A program made the translations under genes and the position numbers. DNA of 64,000 nucleotides, from the NCBI GenBank assembly GCA_965262565.1, contig CBDHFQ010000008.1:62001-126000 (forward strand), given 5' to 3'. Under the pieces are notes generated by a model, which was not told where the DNA came from, ran no database searches, and was given only the letters and a program-made list of their open reading frames with translations. Numbering within the stretch: the stretch's first letter is position 1; the number at the start of each line of letters is the position of its first letter. This DNA comes from CBDHFQ01 sp965262565 (GTDB lineage Bacteria; Bacteroidota; Bacteroidia; J057). Positions 9,052 to 17,847 of this stretch are shown here, piece after piece.

Positions 9052-9311
9052 GTTGTTAATTCGTTAAGTTTATTCATTAATTTTTTTTGTGGGTCCGTTA
9101 ATTTCTCCAGATCAATATCCAATTGATCGATCACAGCGGCCAGGGCCTGGATTCTTCCTTCAATGGGATGGAACTTATTTACAATTACCATATGGCGTTG
9201 CAAAACAAGACAATATCCACCTTTAAAATGTCCCCTTTCATATCTTACCTCAAATCCGTGAGAAGTAAGTATTTGCTGTAAGTGCTCTAAAGTTTGTTTG
9301 GTCATTCGCAT
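9048..9311 (-). CDS. Small conserved-looking protein coupled to the MBL-fold hydrolase
   Basis: The protein is 87 aa (ATG 9311; ATG 9305 is an alternative). The first half has a helix then a strand pattern with GFEVRYERGHFKGGYC and VIVNKFHPIEGR; the second half is a leucine-rich amphipathic helix (residues 55-85) that may dimerise. I recall short proteins of this shape before PhnP-like genes in Bacteroidota but cannot name a family. It overlaps the hydrolase by four bases, so the two are cotranslated. Confidence 0.7.
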   Translation of the reverse strand: MRMTKQTLEHLQQILTSHGFEVRYERGHFKGGYCLVLQRHMVIVNKFHPIEGRIQALAAVIDQLDIDLEKLTDPQKKLMNKLNELTT

Positions 9312-9417
9312 ATTGGACCTAAAATTAATGAAGCTTTGTCGAATTTTACATTAAATTAGTCACTTCTGTACGGAAAGCTTATTTTTATAGTTACTAGAGA
9401 TTATATCCGCTTAGTAT

Positions 9418-10017
9418 ATGCGCTTATTTATCGAATTACTCGTGCTCGGAACTGGATTGGCTATATTTGCTATTTTGGGCATTTTTTTAGGATTTGGCGC
9501 AAGTGTGGAATTAGTAAGTGAACCGGATTATTACTTATTTTTTTTCAATGAAGGAATGCCTCTCACTATATTATTCTCTCCAGGTATTTTATGCGTATTA
9601 GGGATCATTTCGGATCAAATATCTCATGCATTATTCTGGCCATGGGAAAACAGTTTTAGAAAATCAGTGTCTCCGGTTACTTCGGATGAATCTGCATCAG
9701 GAGCGAGACGTTCAAGTACTTATTATTTCCAATTAAGAAATTATATTTATTCTCACACCAATTATAGTGCACTAGCTTATACTCTTACCGAAAACCGATC
9801 TAAAATTAGAATAGCCAGAGGCTGGACCTTAAATGCCTTACTTATTACCATACAATTGATCATCTACGAAGTAAATTCTCTGGAATTTGATCCTTTTCTC
9901 TTTCCGTTAATTTGTATTATGACGATCATTTGCCTGGGTTGTATCTGGGCTTGGCAAAATTACATGCACCAAGAGTTAAGGTTATATGAAACCTTTAACG
10001 AAAATTTACTTAGTTGA
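9418..10017 (+). CDS. Integral membrane protein, unknown
   Basis: The protein is 199 aa. Four hydrophobic segments are visible: residues 4-26, 43-66, about 140-152 (weak) and 160-180. Between the second and third there is a soluble loop rich in Ser, Arg and Tyr. No conserved motif or family is recognised. It is tail-to-tail with mazG, overlapping by 12 bases. Low-complexity hydrophobic composition makes function prediction unsafe. Confidence 0.6.
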   Translation: MRLFIELLVLGTGLAIFAILGIFLGFGASVELVSEPDYYLFFFNEGMPLTILFSPGILCVLGIISDQISHALFWPWENSFRKSVSPVTSDESASGARRSSTYYFQLRNYIYSHTNYSALAYTLTENRSKIRIARGWTLNALLITIQLIIYEVNSLEFDPFLFPLICIMTIICLGCIWAWQNYMHQELRLYETFNENLLS

Positions 10018-10809
10018 AGATAATTGTTTTGCTTGTTGCCAGTGCTGTTCCATTTCTTCCAGGGTCAATTCACCGATCTTTTTATCCGATTGAATCGCTG
10101 CAGCCTCTATATGCATAAATCTTTCTTTAAATTTTTTATTCGTTTGGGATAGCGCCTCATCTGCATTTATTCCTTTGAAGCGGCAATAATTGACAAGACT
10201 GAATAAAAGATCTCCCATTTCCGACGTTTTTTCCTCGTGAGAATCAGCCATCTCAAATTCATTTATTTCCTCTTTTACCTTTTCCCAAACTTCTTGTTCA
10301 TTGTTCCAGTCAAAACCTACACTTGCCGCTTTTTCCTGCATTCGTTGAGCCTTGATGAGAGAGGGTAATTGGGAGGGAACGCCATCTAAGGTAGATGCTA
10401 CCGCTTTATGTTCCCTTTTTGCGGCCTCAGCTTTTTCTTTCGCTTTTATTTCTTCCCATGTTACTGTTACTTCTTCAGCTGTGTCAGCCTTCACCTCTCC
10501 ATAAATATGGGGATGTCTCCGTATGAGTTTATTAGTAAGGGATGTCATTACCTCTTCCAGGGTGAAAGCACCTTTCTCTGACCCTATTCTCGCATAGAAG
10601 AGTACATGAAGCAACAAATCTCCCAGTTCCTTTTGAATCTCTTCCATATCTTTATTAAGTATAGCTTCTGATAGTTCATAGGTTTCTTCTATGGTCAGAT
10701 GCCTTAAACTCTCTAATGTCTGCTTTCTATCCCATGGACATTTTTGTCTCAGCTCTGCTACAATGTCATTTAACTTTGAAAATGACTTCGATAATTGATA
10801 TATATTCAT
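10006..10809 (-). CDS. mazG: Nucleoside triphosphate pyrophosphohydrolase MazG
   Basis: The protein is 267 aa, the size of two-domain MazG. Each half carries an all-alpha NTP-PPase domain: the first has CPWDRKQTLESL (24-35) and EETYELSEAI followed by KELGDLLLHVLF; the second has GFDWNNEQEVWEKV, EEINEF and EMGDLLFSLVNY. The ExxE...ExxD clusters bind Mg. It hydrolyses noncanonical and canonical NTPs to NMP and pyrophosphate. The enzyme is intact. Its 3' end overlaps a membrane protein gene on the other strand. Confidence 0.95.
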   Translation of the reverse strand: MNIYQLSKSFSKLNDIVAELRQKCPWDRKQTLESLRHLTIEETYELSEAILNKDMEEIQKELGDLLLHVLFYARIGSEKGAFTLEEVMTSLTNKLIRRHPHIYGEVKADTAEEVTVTWEEIKAKEKAEAAKREHKAVASTLDGVPSQLPSLIKAQRMQEKAASVGFDWNNEQEVWEKVKEEINEFEMADSHEEKTSEMGDLLFSLVNYCRFKGINADEALSQTNKKFKERFMHIEAAAIQSDKKIGELTLEEMEQHWQQAKQLSSTK

Positions 10810-10851
10810 GATATAAAGCTATATAATTCCCCAATAAATCTCATCTTTTCC

Positions 10852-10859
10852 TATTTTTG
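10852..10859 (+). promoter_or_regulatory. Putative -7 box (TATTTTTG) before the MbnP-like gene
   Basis: TATTTTTG matches TAnnTTTG exactly. It lies 31 nt before ATG 10890 and would put transcription start after the alternative TTG start at 10857. No clear -33 box was seen. Confidence 0.4.
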
Positions 10860-10889
10860 AATTATGTTGACATTATCACCATCGAGCCT

Positions 10890-11747
10890 ATGAATGTGAA
10901 GGAATTTACCTATTGGAACATCATTTCTTTCCTCTTTTTTTCAGTGGTAATCATCGTCGGAATTTCCTGTGGTGGAGGTGAACCAGAGAGACCTACATTA
11001 TTGACTCCTCCCACTGCATCCGGGCCGGGAGTATTTGAAATTAATCTATTGCCTAGAGTAAGAGGACAGGAATTTGAATCAGGGCTTTCCTATGAAAATT
11101 TGGATACAAATACCATAGTAATAGATGAATGGCGTTTGTATATGAGTGATATACGAATAGTTTCTGCGGCATTGGATACCCTTCGATTAGCGGATGTTCT
11201 GTTATGGGATTTCGCAGACGAAAATGTGAGAGAGGTACAGCATGGAGAAGGAGTATTTAAACAATTTGAGGTACCGGCGGGAAATTACATTGCACTGTTA
11301 TTTTCTATTGGGATTCCGGAACGTATGAATCATGAGAATCCTGATAATTTCGATCCTTCGAATCCGCTCCATCCTTCCCAACAGATGTACTGGAATAGAT
11401 CGGCAGGCTATCAATTTATTAGGTTAGCAGGAGAAATAGATACCACCCGAAATCATTCGGGTGGATCTGACATGGCGTTATTTGAATATGTATTAGGGCT
11501 TGATGATCTATTTTCTACAGTAATATTATCTGAAGAAAATCATGCTTTTGAAGTTCAGTCGGAAATAGAAACTCAATTTTCCCTGGAAGTCGATCTGTTA
11601 GCACATTTTTATTCTTCTACAGATACCATAAAGATGAAGGATCACTTGACTATTTCTTCTATTCCACCAGGTTCCTCCTCATTTTTGCTTTCAAAACAGA
11701 TGATGGACAACTTTTCCTTAAAAGGATTTTTTAAACTACCGTTTTAG
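10890..11747 (+). CDS. MbnP-like lipoprotein
   Basis: The protein is 285 aa from ATG 10890, which yields a lipoprotein signal ending GISC (Cys at 27). An earlier TTG at 10857 adds 11 residues before a signal peptide. The mature domain follows the MbnP pattern (periplasmic copper/methanobactin-linked proteins in methanotrophs): ENLDTNTIVIDEWRLYMSD, an FEVPAGNY strand, HPSQQMYWNRSAGYQFIRL and a final barrel of strands. In Bacteroidota these are generally assumed to bind copper, often beside a MauG/MbnH peroxidase; none is present here, so the role is unproven. Confidence 0.8.
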   Translation: MNVKEFTYWNIISFLFFSVVIIVGISCGGGEPERPTLLTPPTASGPGVFEINLLPRVRGQEFESGLSYENLDTNTIVIDEWRLYMSDIRIVSAALDTLRLADVLLWDFADENVREVQHGEGVFKQFEVPAGNYIALLFSIGIPERMNHENPDNFDPSNPLHPSQQMYWNRSAGYQFIRLAGEIDTTRNHSGGSDMALFEYVLGLDDLFSTVILSEENHAFEVQSEIETQFSLEVDLLAHFYSSTDTIKMKDHLTISSIPPGSSSFLLSKQMMDNFSLKGFFKLPF

Positions 11748-11753
11748 ATTGTA

Positions 11754-12287
11754 CTAATTTTTAGCCCTTATCGTCTCTATCGGAAGATCTATCATGTTAT
11801 TATAAATGTCGTCGTTCGAGTAACTGTTTGGAAGAAAAATGCAATTCAATGTCAATTCATAATTCTTCTTTCCTCGCTTGATATACATTAATCTATATAA
11901 TTTTTGATCGGAACTAAAAACATAGAAGAACATATCTTGCTTTTGATTTTGTCCCATATACAATAACTCGCAATTAAAATAGGTGAAGTAGTCTATAGCT
12001 CCTATGCCAGCCTTTCTTGCATGATTTCTTTTTTTGTAGGTATTTGTTAGATGGATATTAATCAACTTACCCTCAGTGAATTTATAATTAGCCACACTTT
12101 CATGATATGCTAACTTTAGTATTTTATCTGGATCAGACTTGAGAACGTTCACTTTTGGATAATGACTATATTTTTCCAAAACTTCTTCAAAGCTGGATTC
12201 AAATGGGGGAATAAGAAAATGTTGAGATTGAAGAAAAGAGAAGCTGGAGATTAAAATTGAGAAGCAAAAAAATCTTAACATAATCAT
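11754..12287 (-). CDS. Secreted protein, unknown
   Basis: The protein is 177 aa. The N-terminus (MIMLRFFCFSILISSFSFLQSQ) is a signal peptide with cleavage after SQ; ATG 12281 is an alternative start. The mature part is basic and strand-rich, with paired Tyr/Lys segments and a Cys in the middle (FNCELLY) and near the end (LNCIFLP). No family is recognised. It is convergent with the MbnP-like gene, only 6 nt apart. Confidence 0.5.
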   Translation of the reverse strand: MIMLRFFCFSILISSFSFLQSQHFLIPPFESSFEEVLEKYSHYPKVNVLKSDPDKILKLAYHESVANYKFTEGKLINIHLTNTYKKRNHARKAGIGAIDYFTYFNCELLYMGQNQKQDMFFYVFSSDQKLYRLMYIKRGKKNYELTLNCIFLPNSYSNDDIYNNMIDLPIETIRAKN

Positions 12288-12481
12288 AATTGATAAAAAG
12301 ATGTTTTAGAGACAATTACACTTGATTTGTAAACTTATGTTTAATTATTGTATTATTTTCATTTGTAAATTTACGATTTATTGAAATAGGTATTTCCTTT
12401 TTCGCTGTAAATGCGTTTATCGATGTGTAGGTGGCAGGATTAGGGGCTTAAACAGGAATTCACTAACTTCCAAAGGTGTCG

Positions 12482-14416
12482 ATGAGGTTGTATATAATTG
12501 TCCACATTTGCTTATTTCTTCTACTAATCAGTTGTTTAGAGGCTTTTTCTCAACAACCTCATCTGCGTTTATCATTCAGAAGGCAAAATAATTTTACTTA
12601 TACGACTGGATTTGATACCCAGTATAAGTACATAGGAGAGAAATATCAGCTTTCATTGAATCTGCATCATGATCACCTAATAAATACCTCAAGGCGTAAT
12701 CAACCTTTCGTTCAGGTCTATTTTCACACGGATATTTGGCAATATTTCAAGCTGAGAAAAAATCTTGAATTGGTAAGTTGGTACTTATCAGATCAGTTTT
12801 TTAATACTGAAAATCAACGATATAATTTGTATGGTGGACTAAAGTATAATTGGAAGGAATATTTGGAGTTTACTCCTTTTGTAGGTTATAGCTGGGATTT
12901 TAGAATGGGATTTTGGGACAATGGGGTTTCCCCCGGACTTATTATTTCCTCCAGATATGCCTGGCCGGATGGGGCCAAAATGCAAACAAAACTCTTTGCC
13001 CGATTAAAATATATTTCTCCCCGCCACCAGCGAAATATCATTTTACAATCCCAATGGACCAAAAGACTCAGTGGAATTATGGATGTAGCTGTTAACCTCA
13101 AAGCAGGTACCCATGAAATTAATTCTTATCGATCTATATCTGTTGAGAAAATTAAGTCTGATACCATCGCTCCGGAAATCCGCTTTAGGTATCAATTAAT
13201 GCCAGGGCTTTTTTGGGATTCTAATAACGGTTTTGCATTTTCCAGAAGAGCTTTTGACTACGAACTAGTCGAAAGAGATACTACTCCTGAATTTAATAAT
13301 CTGTCGTTCAATCATCTGGATATTTATACTCAACAAAAGATATCCTTTGGATCATTAAAGTGGAACGCTTATCTACAATTTGTTTTTGAGGATTTGAGTA
13401 GGAGATATCAATTGGAAAATTCTCAAAATTTATCCGATGCTCGTTTTCAGGGATTATTAACCCGAGAAAAACAGAAAGATTTTGCCAGAAGGATGAATCT
13501 TTGGGAATTATTAGTGCAATACCAGCTATCACTTCGACATCAACTATCTTTTTCCGCTTCTAACAGATATGTACAATACGATACTCAGGCAGAGGATAAT
13601 TTTGATGATCACGATGAATTGAACCACATTATCTCTTTAGAATGGAAGGCTAGATGGGCACAAAATTTTTCTACTGAATATAAAATGTTAGGTAACTACA
13701 GGCAATACGCTTTTCTATTTCAAGAAAGGAGTCAGGATAATTATACACAAAGAGCGCTTAGAATGGACTTTTCTTATAGATGGGATATTCTGAATAGATT
13801 AAACATGAAGGGAAGCCAGTTTATATATGTTACTTACAACGTAAAAGATTTTGATGATCCCAATTTAACGGATAGATCGACTAGAAATTTGGAAAGCCTG
13901 GTAGAATTCAATTATAGAGCGTCTTCGAGATGGCAAATGGAATTATCGGCCTACAGAAAAGAGGTACATCAATCATATCTGGACTGGGAGAATTTTACTG
14001 AGACCACGTTAGATACAAATGTCATTTATATTTTCAAACACAATCAAAGTATTAGATTAAAGCGTCCATGGAAAAACCATTTGTTTTTCGCTGACGTAGG
14101 ATATAAACATACCGGCCAACTAAGGCGGTTAAATACTACCTTATCAGACACCCGTAATGCACTTCGCGCTGTAAATTTAAGGATCAACAACCTGCAAACT
14201 GGTCCTGTAACTGGAATAAGGGTAAAGAAAAGAAGTCCGGCTTCGCTGGAACTATCCGTTTGGTGGCAATGGCAACGACAAACTTTTAACGTTCGCGATA
14301 CACAAGCGCCCATTACCTCAAGCACTAGTTTTAGGCAGGATCAGATAGATTCAGGAACTTCTCAGTTTCGTCCTTTTTTCGAATTACAGGTGAGTATTTG
14401 GATAGGTAAAATTTGA
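12482..14416 (+). CDS. Outer membrane beta-barrel-like protein, unknown
   Basis: The protein is 644 aa. ATG 12482 is preferred over GTG 12476. A signal peptide of about 25 residues ends near SCLEAFSQQ. The rest is a long run of alternating polar/aromatic strands with Trp, Tyr, Phe, Arg and Asp at girdle positions and many Asp/Asn turns, giving an estimate of 20 or more strands. The final residues (FRPFFELQVSIWIGKI) form an aromatic-ending strand. Function is unknown; no plug domain or TonB box is visible. The gene is isolated with a 194-nt AT-rich leader, then a promoter-bearing gap before the E1 gene. Confidence 0.65.
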   Translation: MRLYIIVHICLFLLLISCLEAFSQQPHLRLSFRRQNNFTYTTGFDTQYKYIGEKYQLSLNLHHDHLINTSRRNQPFVQVYFHTDIWQYFKLRKNLELVSWYLSDQFFNTENQRYNLYGGLKYNWKEYLEFTPFVGYSWDFRMGFWDNGVSPGLIISSRYAWPDGAKMQTKLFARLKYISPRHQRNIILQSQWTKRLSGIMDVAVNLKAGTHEINSYRSISVEKIKSDTIAPEIRFRYQLMPGLFWDSNNGFAFSRRAFDYELVERDTTPEFNNLSFNHLDIYTQQKISFGSLKWNAYLQFVFEDLSRRYQLENSQNLSDARFQGLLTREKQKDFARRMNLWELLVQYQLSLRHQLSFSASNRYVQYDTQAEDNFDDHDELNHIISLEWKARWAQNFSTEYKMLGNYRQYAFLFQERSQDNYTQRALRMDFSYRWDILNRLNMKGSQFIYVTYNVKDFDDPNLTDRSTRNLESLVEFNYRASSRWQMELSAYRKEVHQSYLDWENFTETTLDTNVIYIFKHNQSIRLKRPWKNHLFFADVGYKHTGQLRRLNTTLSDTRNALRAVNLRINNLQTGPVTGIRVKKRSPASLELSVWWQWQRQTFNVRDTQAPITSSTSFRQDQIDSGTSQFRPFFELQVSIWIGKI

Positions 14417-14472
14417 ATAAAAGTAAACATTTCATTAATTGTATAGTTTATGAAAGCTGGTTTTACCTTAAA

Positions 14473-14480
14473 TAGTTTTG
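14473..14480 (+). promoter_or_regulatory. Putative promoter before the 2-oxoacid dehydrogenase gene
   Basis: TAGTTTTG is an exact TAnnTTTG -7 box; TTTATG at 14447-14452, 20 nt upstream, is a degenerate -33 (TTTG). Transcription would begin about 14487, giving a leader of roughly 40 nt to ATG 14530 and arguing against the GTG at 14488. Confidence 0.45.
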
Positions 14481-14529
14481 TGAGTGAGTGCTAGTTTTAT
14501 TATATTCAGAAATTGAAAAAACTGTTTTC

Positions 14530-16947
14530 ATGAAGTTAGAATCGAAATTGGTTCAAGAGGGAGATTTGTATCTGAAGTCTGAGGAAATTATTGCTGACTA
14601 CCGCTTGTGTTATAAAAGTCGTCAAGCCAGTTTAATTGGAAGACGGGAAGTACTAACAGGTAAAGCTAAATTTGGGATTTTCGGAGATGGGAAAGAGTTA
14701 GCACAGGTAGCTATGGCAAAGGTATTTCAGCCTGGAGACATTAGAAGTGGCTACTACAGGGATCAAACTTTTGCTTTTGCCTCAGGGATAAGTACGATTA
14801 AACAATTCTTTGCACAATTATATGCTAATATCAATTTAGAGGCAGAGCCTAGTTCTGGTGGCCGGCAAATGAATGCTCATTTAGGAACAAGAATGTTGCA
14901 TCCGGATGGTAGCTGGAAAAATTTGACAGAAATTCCTATCAGTAGTTCAGATATATCATGTACAGGATCTCAAATGCCTAGATTAGTAGGTTTAGGTCAG
15001 GCCTCTACCTTATATAGAAACTTACCGGAATTATCTCACTTAACTTCTTTTTCCAATCATGGTAAGGAAATAGCTTTTGGTACCATAGGAAATGGTAGCT
15101 GTGCTGAAGGATTATTTTGGGAATCAGTAAATGCAATTGGTGTAATTCAAGCACCTGTGATTCTCTCGATATGGGATGATGGTTATGGCATTTCCGTACC
15201 CAATAAATATCAAATTACTAAGTCAGATTTATCTACTTTATTAAGTGGATTCCAGAAGGAGGAAGATACTAATGGATTTGAGATTTTTACTGTTCAAGGC
15301 TGGGATTATGTGACCCTTCGTCAGGTTTATAGAGAGGCGGCTCGTATTGCAAGAAACTACCATACTCCTTCTATTATTCATGTAACAGAATTAACTCAAC
15401 CCCAGGGGCACTCTACTTCTGGCAGTCATGAGAGATATAAATCCCGGGATCGACTCGAGTGGGAAAGCTCAATGGATTGTCTGCAAAAAATGAGAGATTG
15501 GATACTCACAGAGGGAATGGCAACAGAAGAAGAACTGGAAGCCTGGGAGAAGGAGGATAGGAAGCTGGTCAGAAAAATAAAGAATGACGCCTGGAATGAA
15601 GTTCAGGCACCGATTAAAGAAGAATTGAATACTTTTGTAGGCTTAGCGCTTAAAGTAGCTTCACAATCAGCTTATAAAGTAGAAATTCGCAAAGTGATAG
15701 AGTCCGTTAAAAGAAATACAGAGCCTTCAAGAAGAGATTACATGGAAGCTGCTCATAAAATTCTTTTGTTGACCTTTGGAGAAGCACATACGAAGCCTAT
15801 ACAGGAACTAAAAACATGGAGAGATAACAAAAATTCGGTATACGATAAAAAGTATGATAGTTTCCTTTTGAGGGAAACAGAAGATTCTGTATTAAATGTA
15901 CCTGTTATATCTCCCATTTACAGCGACGATTCTCCGAAAAAAAATGGATTTGAAATAATCAATTTATTCTTTGATGAGGTTTTTCAAGAAGATCCCAGAA
16001 TCATCGCTTTTGGAGAGGATGTCGGATTTTTAGGAGATGTTAATCAAGGGTTTGCAGGCTTACAACAGAAGTATGGTGATCTTCGAATTAGCGATACGGG
16101 TATTCGGGAGGCAACCATATTAGGTCAGGCCATTGGGTTAGCTATGAGGGGATTGCGTCCTATTGCAGAAATTCAATATCTGGACTATTTGCTATATGCA
16201 TTACAGATTATGTCCGATGATTTAGCGACCTTAAGCTATCGTACAGTTGGAGGTCAAAAAGCTCCTGCTATTATACGGACAAGAGGGCATAGATTAGAAG
16301 GAATTTGGCATTCGGGATCTCCTTTGGGTATGATTATTCATGCTTTGAGAGGTATGTGTGTATGTGTTCCCCGAAACATGGTTCAAGCTGCAGGAATGTA
16401 TAAAACCTTACTAGGTGGATCAGATCCTGGACTAGTGATAGAAGTACTAAATGGTTACCGTTTAAAAGAAAGGTTACCAGAGAATATAGGACAATACACG
16501 GTTCCATTAGGGGTTCCTGAGATTATTAGGAAAGGTTCAGATATTACTTTGATTACTTATGGTGCCTGTTGTAGAATTGCTTTAGAAGCAGCAGAACAAT
16601 TGGAACAAGTAGGAATAGATGTAGAAATTATTGACGTGCAAACGCTTTTGCCATTTGATCTTCACAGAGTGATTTTAAGCTCTTTGAAAAAGACAAACAG
16701 AATCATTTTTATGGATGAAGATGTACCAGGAGGAGCCACTAGCTATATGATGCAGCAAGTGCTGGAAGAGCAAGGAGGGTACGCTTATTTGGACTCTTCT
16801 CCTATCACCATTACTTCTAAGGCTCACAGAACACCCTATGGAAATGATGGCGACTATTGGACCAAACCTCAGGCAGAAAATGTGTTTAATGTTGCTTACG
16901 AGATCATGAATGAGGCAGAACCAACTAATTTTCCTGCCTTCTTTTAG
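14530..16947 (+). CDS. Branched-chain/2-oxoacid dehydrogenase E1 component, fused alpha and beta subunits
   Basis: The protein is 805 aa. The alpha half (1 to about 390) binds thiamine diphosphate: GNGSCAEG near 187 and WDDGYGISVPN near 215 are the ThDP pyrophosphate/Mg motif, and SGSHERYKSR resembles the phosphorylation-loop region. A linker of about 80 residues precedes the beta half (about 473-805) with AFGEDVGFLGDVNQGF, ILGQAIGLAMRGLRPIAEIQ, a DLATLSYRTVGG stretch and the C-terminal ThDP-activating domain (SDITLITYGACCRIALEAAE). It decarboxylates branched-chain or related 2-oxoacids and feeds an E2 encoded elsewhere. A single-gene alpha-beta fusion is regular in Bacteroidota but differs from the split E. 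coli-like form. Confidence 0.9.
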   Translation: MKLESKLVQEGDLYLKSEEIIADYRLCYKSRQASLIGRREVLTGKAKFGIFGDGKELAQVAMAKVFQPGDIRSGYYRDQTFAFASGISTIKQFFAQLYANINLEAEPSSGGRQMNAHLGTRMLHPDGSWKNLTEIPISSSDISCTGSQMPRLVGLGQASTLYRNLPELSHLTSFSNHGKEIAFGTIGNGSCAEGLFWESVNAIGVIQAPVILSIWDDGYGISVPNKYQITKSDLSTLLSGFQKEEDTNGFEIFTVQGWDYVTLRQVYREAARIARNYHTPSIIHVTELTQPQGHSTSGSHERYKSRDRLEWESSMDCLQKMRDWILTEGMATEEELEAWEKEDRKLVRKIKNDAWNEVQAPIKEELNTFVGLALKVASQSAYKVEIRKVIESVKRNTEPSRRDYMEAAHKILLLTFGEAHTKPIQELKTWRDNKNSVYDKKYDSFLLRETEDSVLNVPVISPIYSDDSPKKNGFEIINLFFDEVFQEDPRIIAFGEDVGFLGDVNQGFAGLQQKYGDLRISDTGIREATILGQAIGLAMRGLRPIAEIQYLDYLLYALQIMSDDLATLSYRTVGGQKAPAIIRTRGHRLEGIWHSGSPLGMIIHALRGMCVCVPRNMVQAAGMYKTLLGGSDPGLVIEVLNGYRLKERLPENIGQYTVPLGVPEIIRKGSDITLITYGACCRIALEAAEQLEQVGIDVEIIDVQTLLPFDLHRVILSSLKKTNRIIFMDEDVPGGATSYMMQQVLEEQGGYAYLDSSPITITSKAHRTPYGNDGDYWTKPQAENVFNVAYEIMNEAEPTNFPAFF

Positions 16948-17021
16948 AAAATGATCTGCTCATACCACTGGAACTCAGTTTCGGAAAAGTTTCTATCTGA
17001 GCCTATAGAACAATGTATATC

Positions 17022-17780
17022 TTAGTATTTATTCACGTAATTTGCATAAAGGATCGAATCAATATTAGGAATTTTTTTGAGTCGCTTTTGAGGTGGAGAC
17101 ACTGTGATTTGATTAAAGCAAACTTCATGTATGTTGTTGTATCTCCCAGTAGCTGCTGTAACACCCCAATATACCTTCGCATTTCCCCTAAAAATATTGT
17201 TAATCAGATCGACCTGGGTAAAGATCACTTCTTTTTGATCAATCTCGACGGATAGCTTTTGGCTTGATGCCCTCCAAATAATGTAGAAACTGTGTCTGGT
17301 ACAATCTTCAATATTAGAAATAGGTTGTGGGCCAGCTAAATCACTTCTATGTCCTACTCTTCCATTAGCCATAATCGCCAGATGATCCTCAGCAGGATCA
17401 TTTAGGTGGTAATTTCGCCAGGTATCTATTTCTATCCCTATGGAAGGCACTAAACCAGCAAAACCTATACCTTCTCCTACGTATCCTAGTTGATTAGCTA
17501 CAGGAGTAAAAACGAAAACCATTCCATCTGCTCCGTCTTCATCCTGGCAACCTACCCTAACAGACAATTCGATGGAAAAGTCCTTTGAGAGGTCTACGGC
17601 ATTTTTGTACCAAATGGATCCGGATCTGTAATCTACTGCTTCGGTAAGTCTGTAACATCCTTCATCCGTTAAATAGGAGTCCCCTATAAGGTTAAAATCC
17701 GAGATAACAGGATGTTGAGAAAAACCAAGTTGAATAAAAGCAATTAGGGAATTGATTAACCAAAATGTGCGTGATAACAT
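17022..17780 (-). CDS. Secreted L-type (legume-like) lectin domain protein
   Basis: The protein is 252 aa. A signal peptide ends near GFSQ (residue 22). The concanavalin-like jelly roll has the hallmark Asp/Gly pattern of bacterial L-type lectins: DGADGMVFVF, GIEIDTWRNYHLNDPAEDH (metal-ligand Asp and Asn) and a late WGVTAATGRYNNIHEVC strand. It lacks the long sorting domain that such proteins often carry, so it is simply secreted or periplasmic. In Bacteroidota these domains bind glycans on surfaces. It is convergent with the E1 gene, 74 nt apart. Confidence 0.82.
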   Translation of the reverse strand: MLSRTFWLINSLIAFIQLGFSQHPVISDFNLIGDSYLTDEGCYRLTEAVDYRSGSIWYKNAVDLSKDFSIELSVRVGCQDEDGADGMVFVFTPVANQLGYVGEGIGFAGLVPSIGIEIDTWRNYHLNDPAEDHLAIMANGRVGHRSDLAGPQPISNIEDCTRHSFYIIWRASSQKLSVEIDQKEVIFTQVDLINNIFRGNAKVYWGVTAATGRYNNIHEVCFNQITVSPPQKRLKKIPNIDSILYANYVNKY

Positions 17781-17847
17781 CTGTGTCGGCTGTAAGGTTT
17801 ATCTTCTAAATCAAGATAAGCATATTCAGCCAGTGATGTAAATTCCC

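Noticed and set aside
14530..16947. Reading of the E1 protein as transketolase
   Set aside because: The two-half structure with alpha and beta 2-oxoacid dehydrogenase motifs is clear; transketolase has another ThDP spacing and C-terminal motifs.
17013..17255. 80-codon + strand frame opposite the lectin gene
   Set aside because: It lies inside the well-supported L-type lectin gene on the minus strand.
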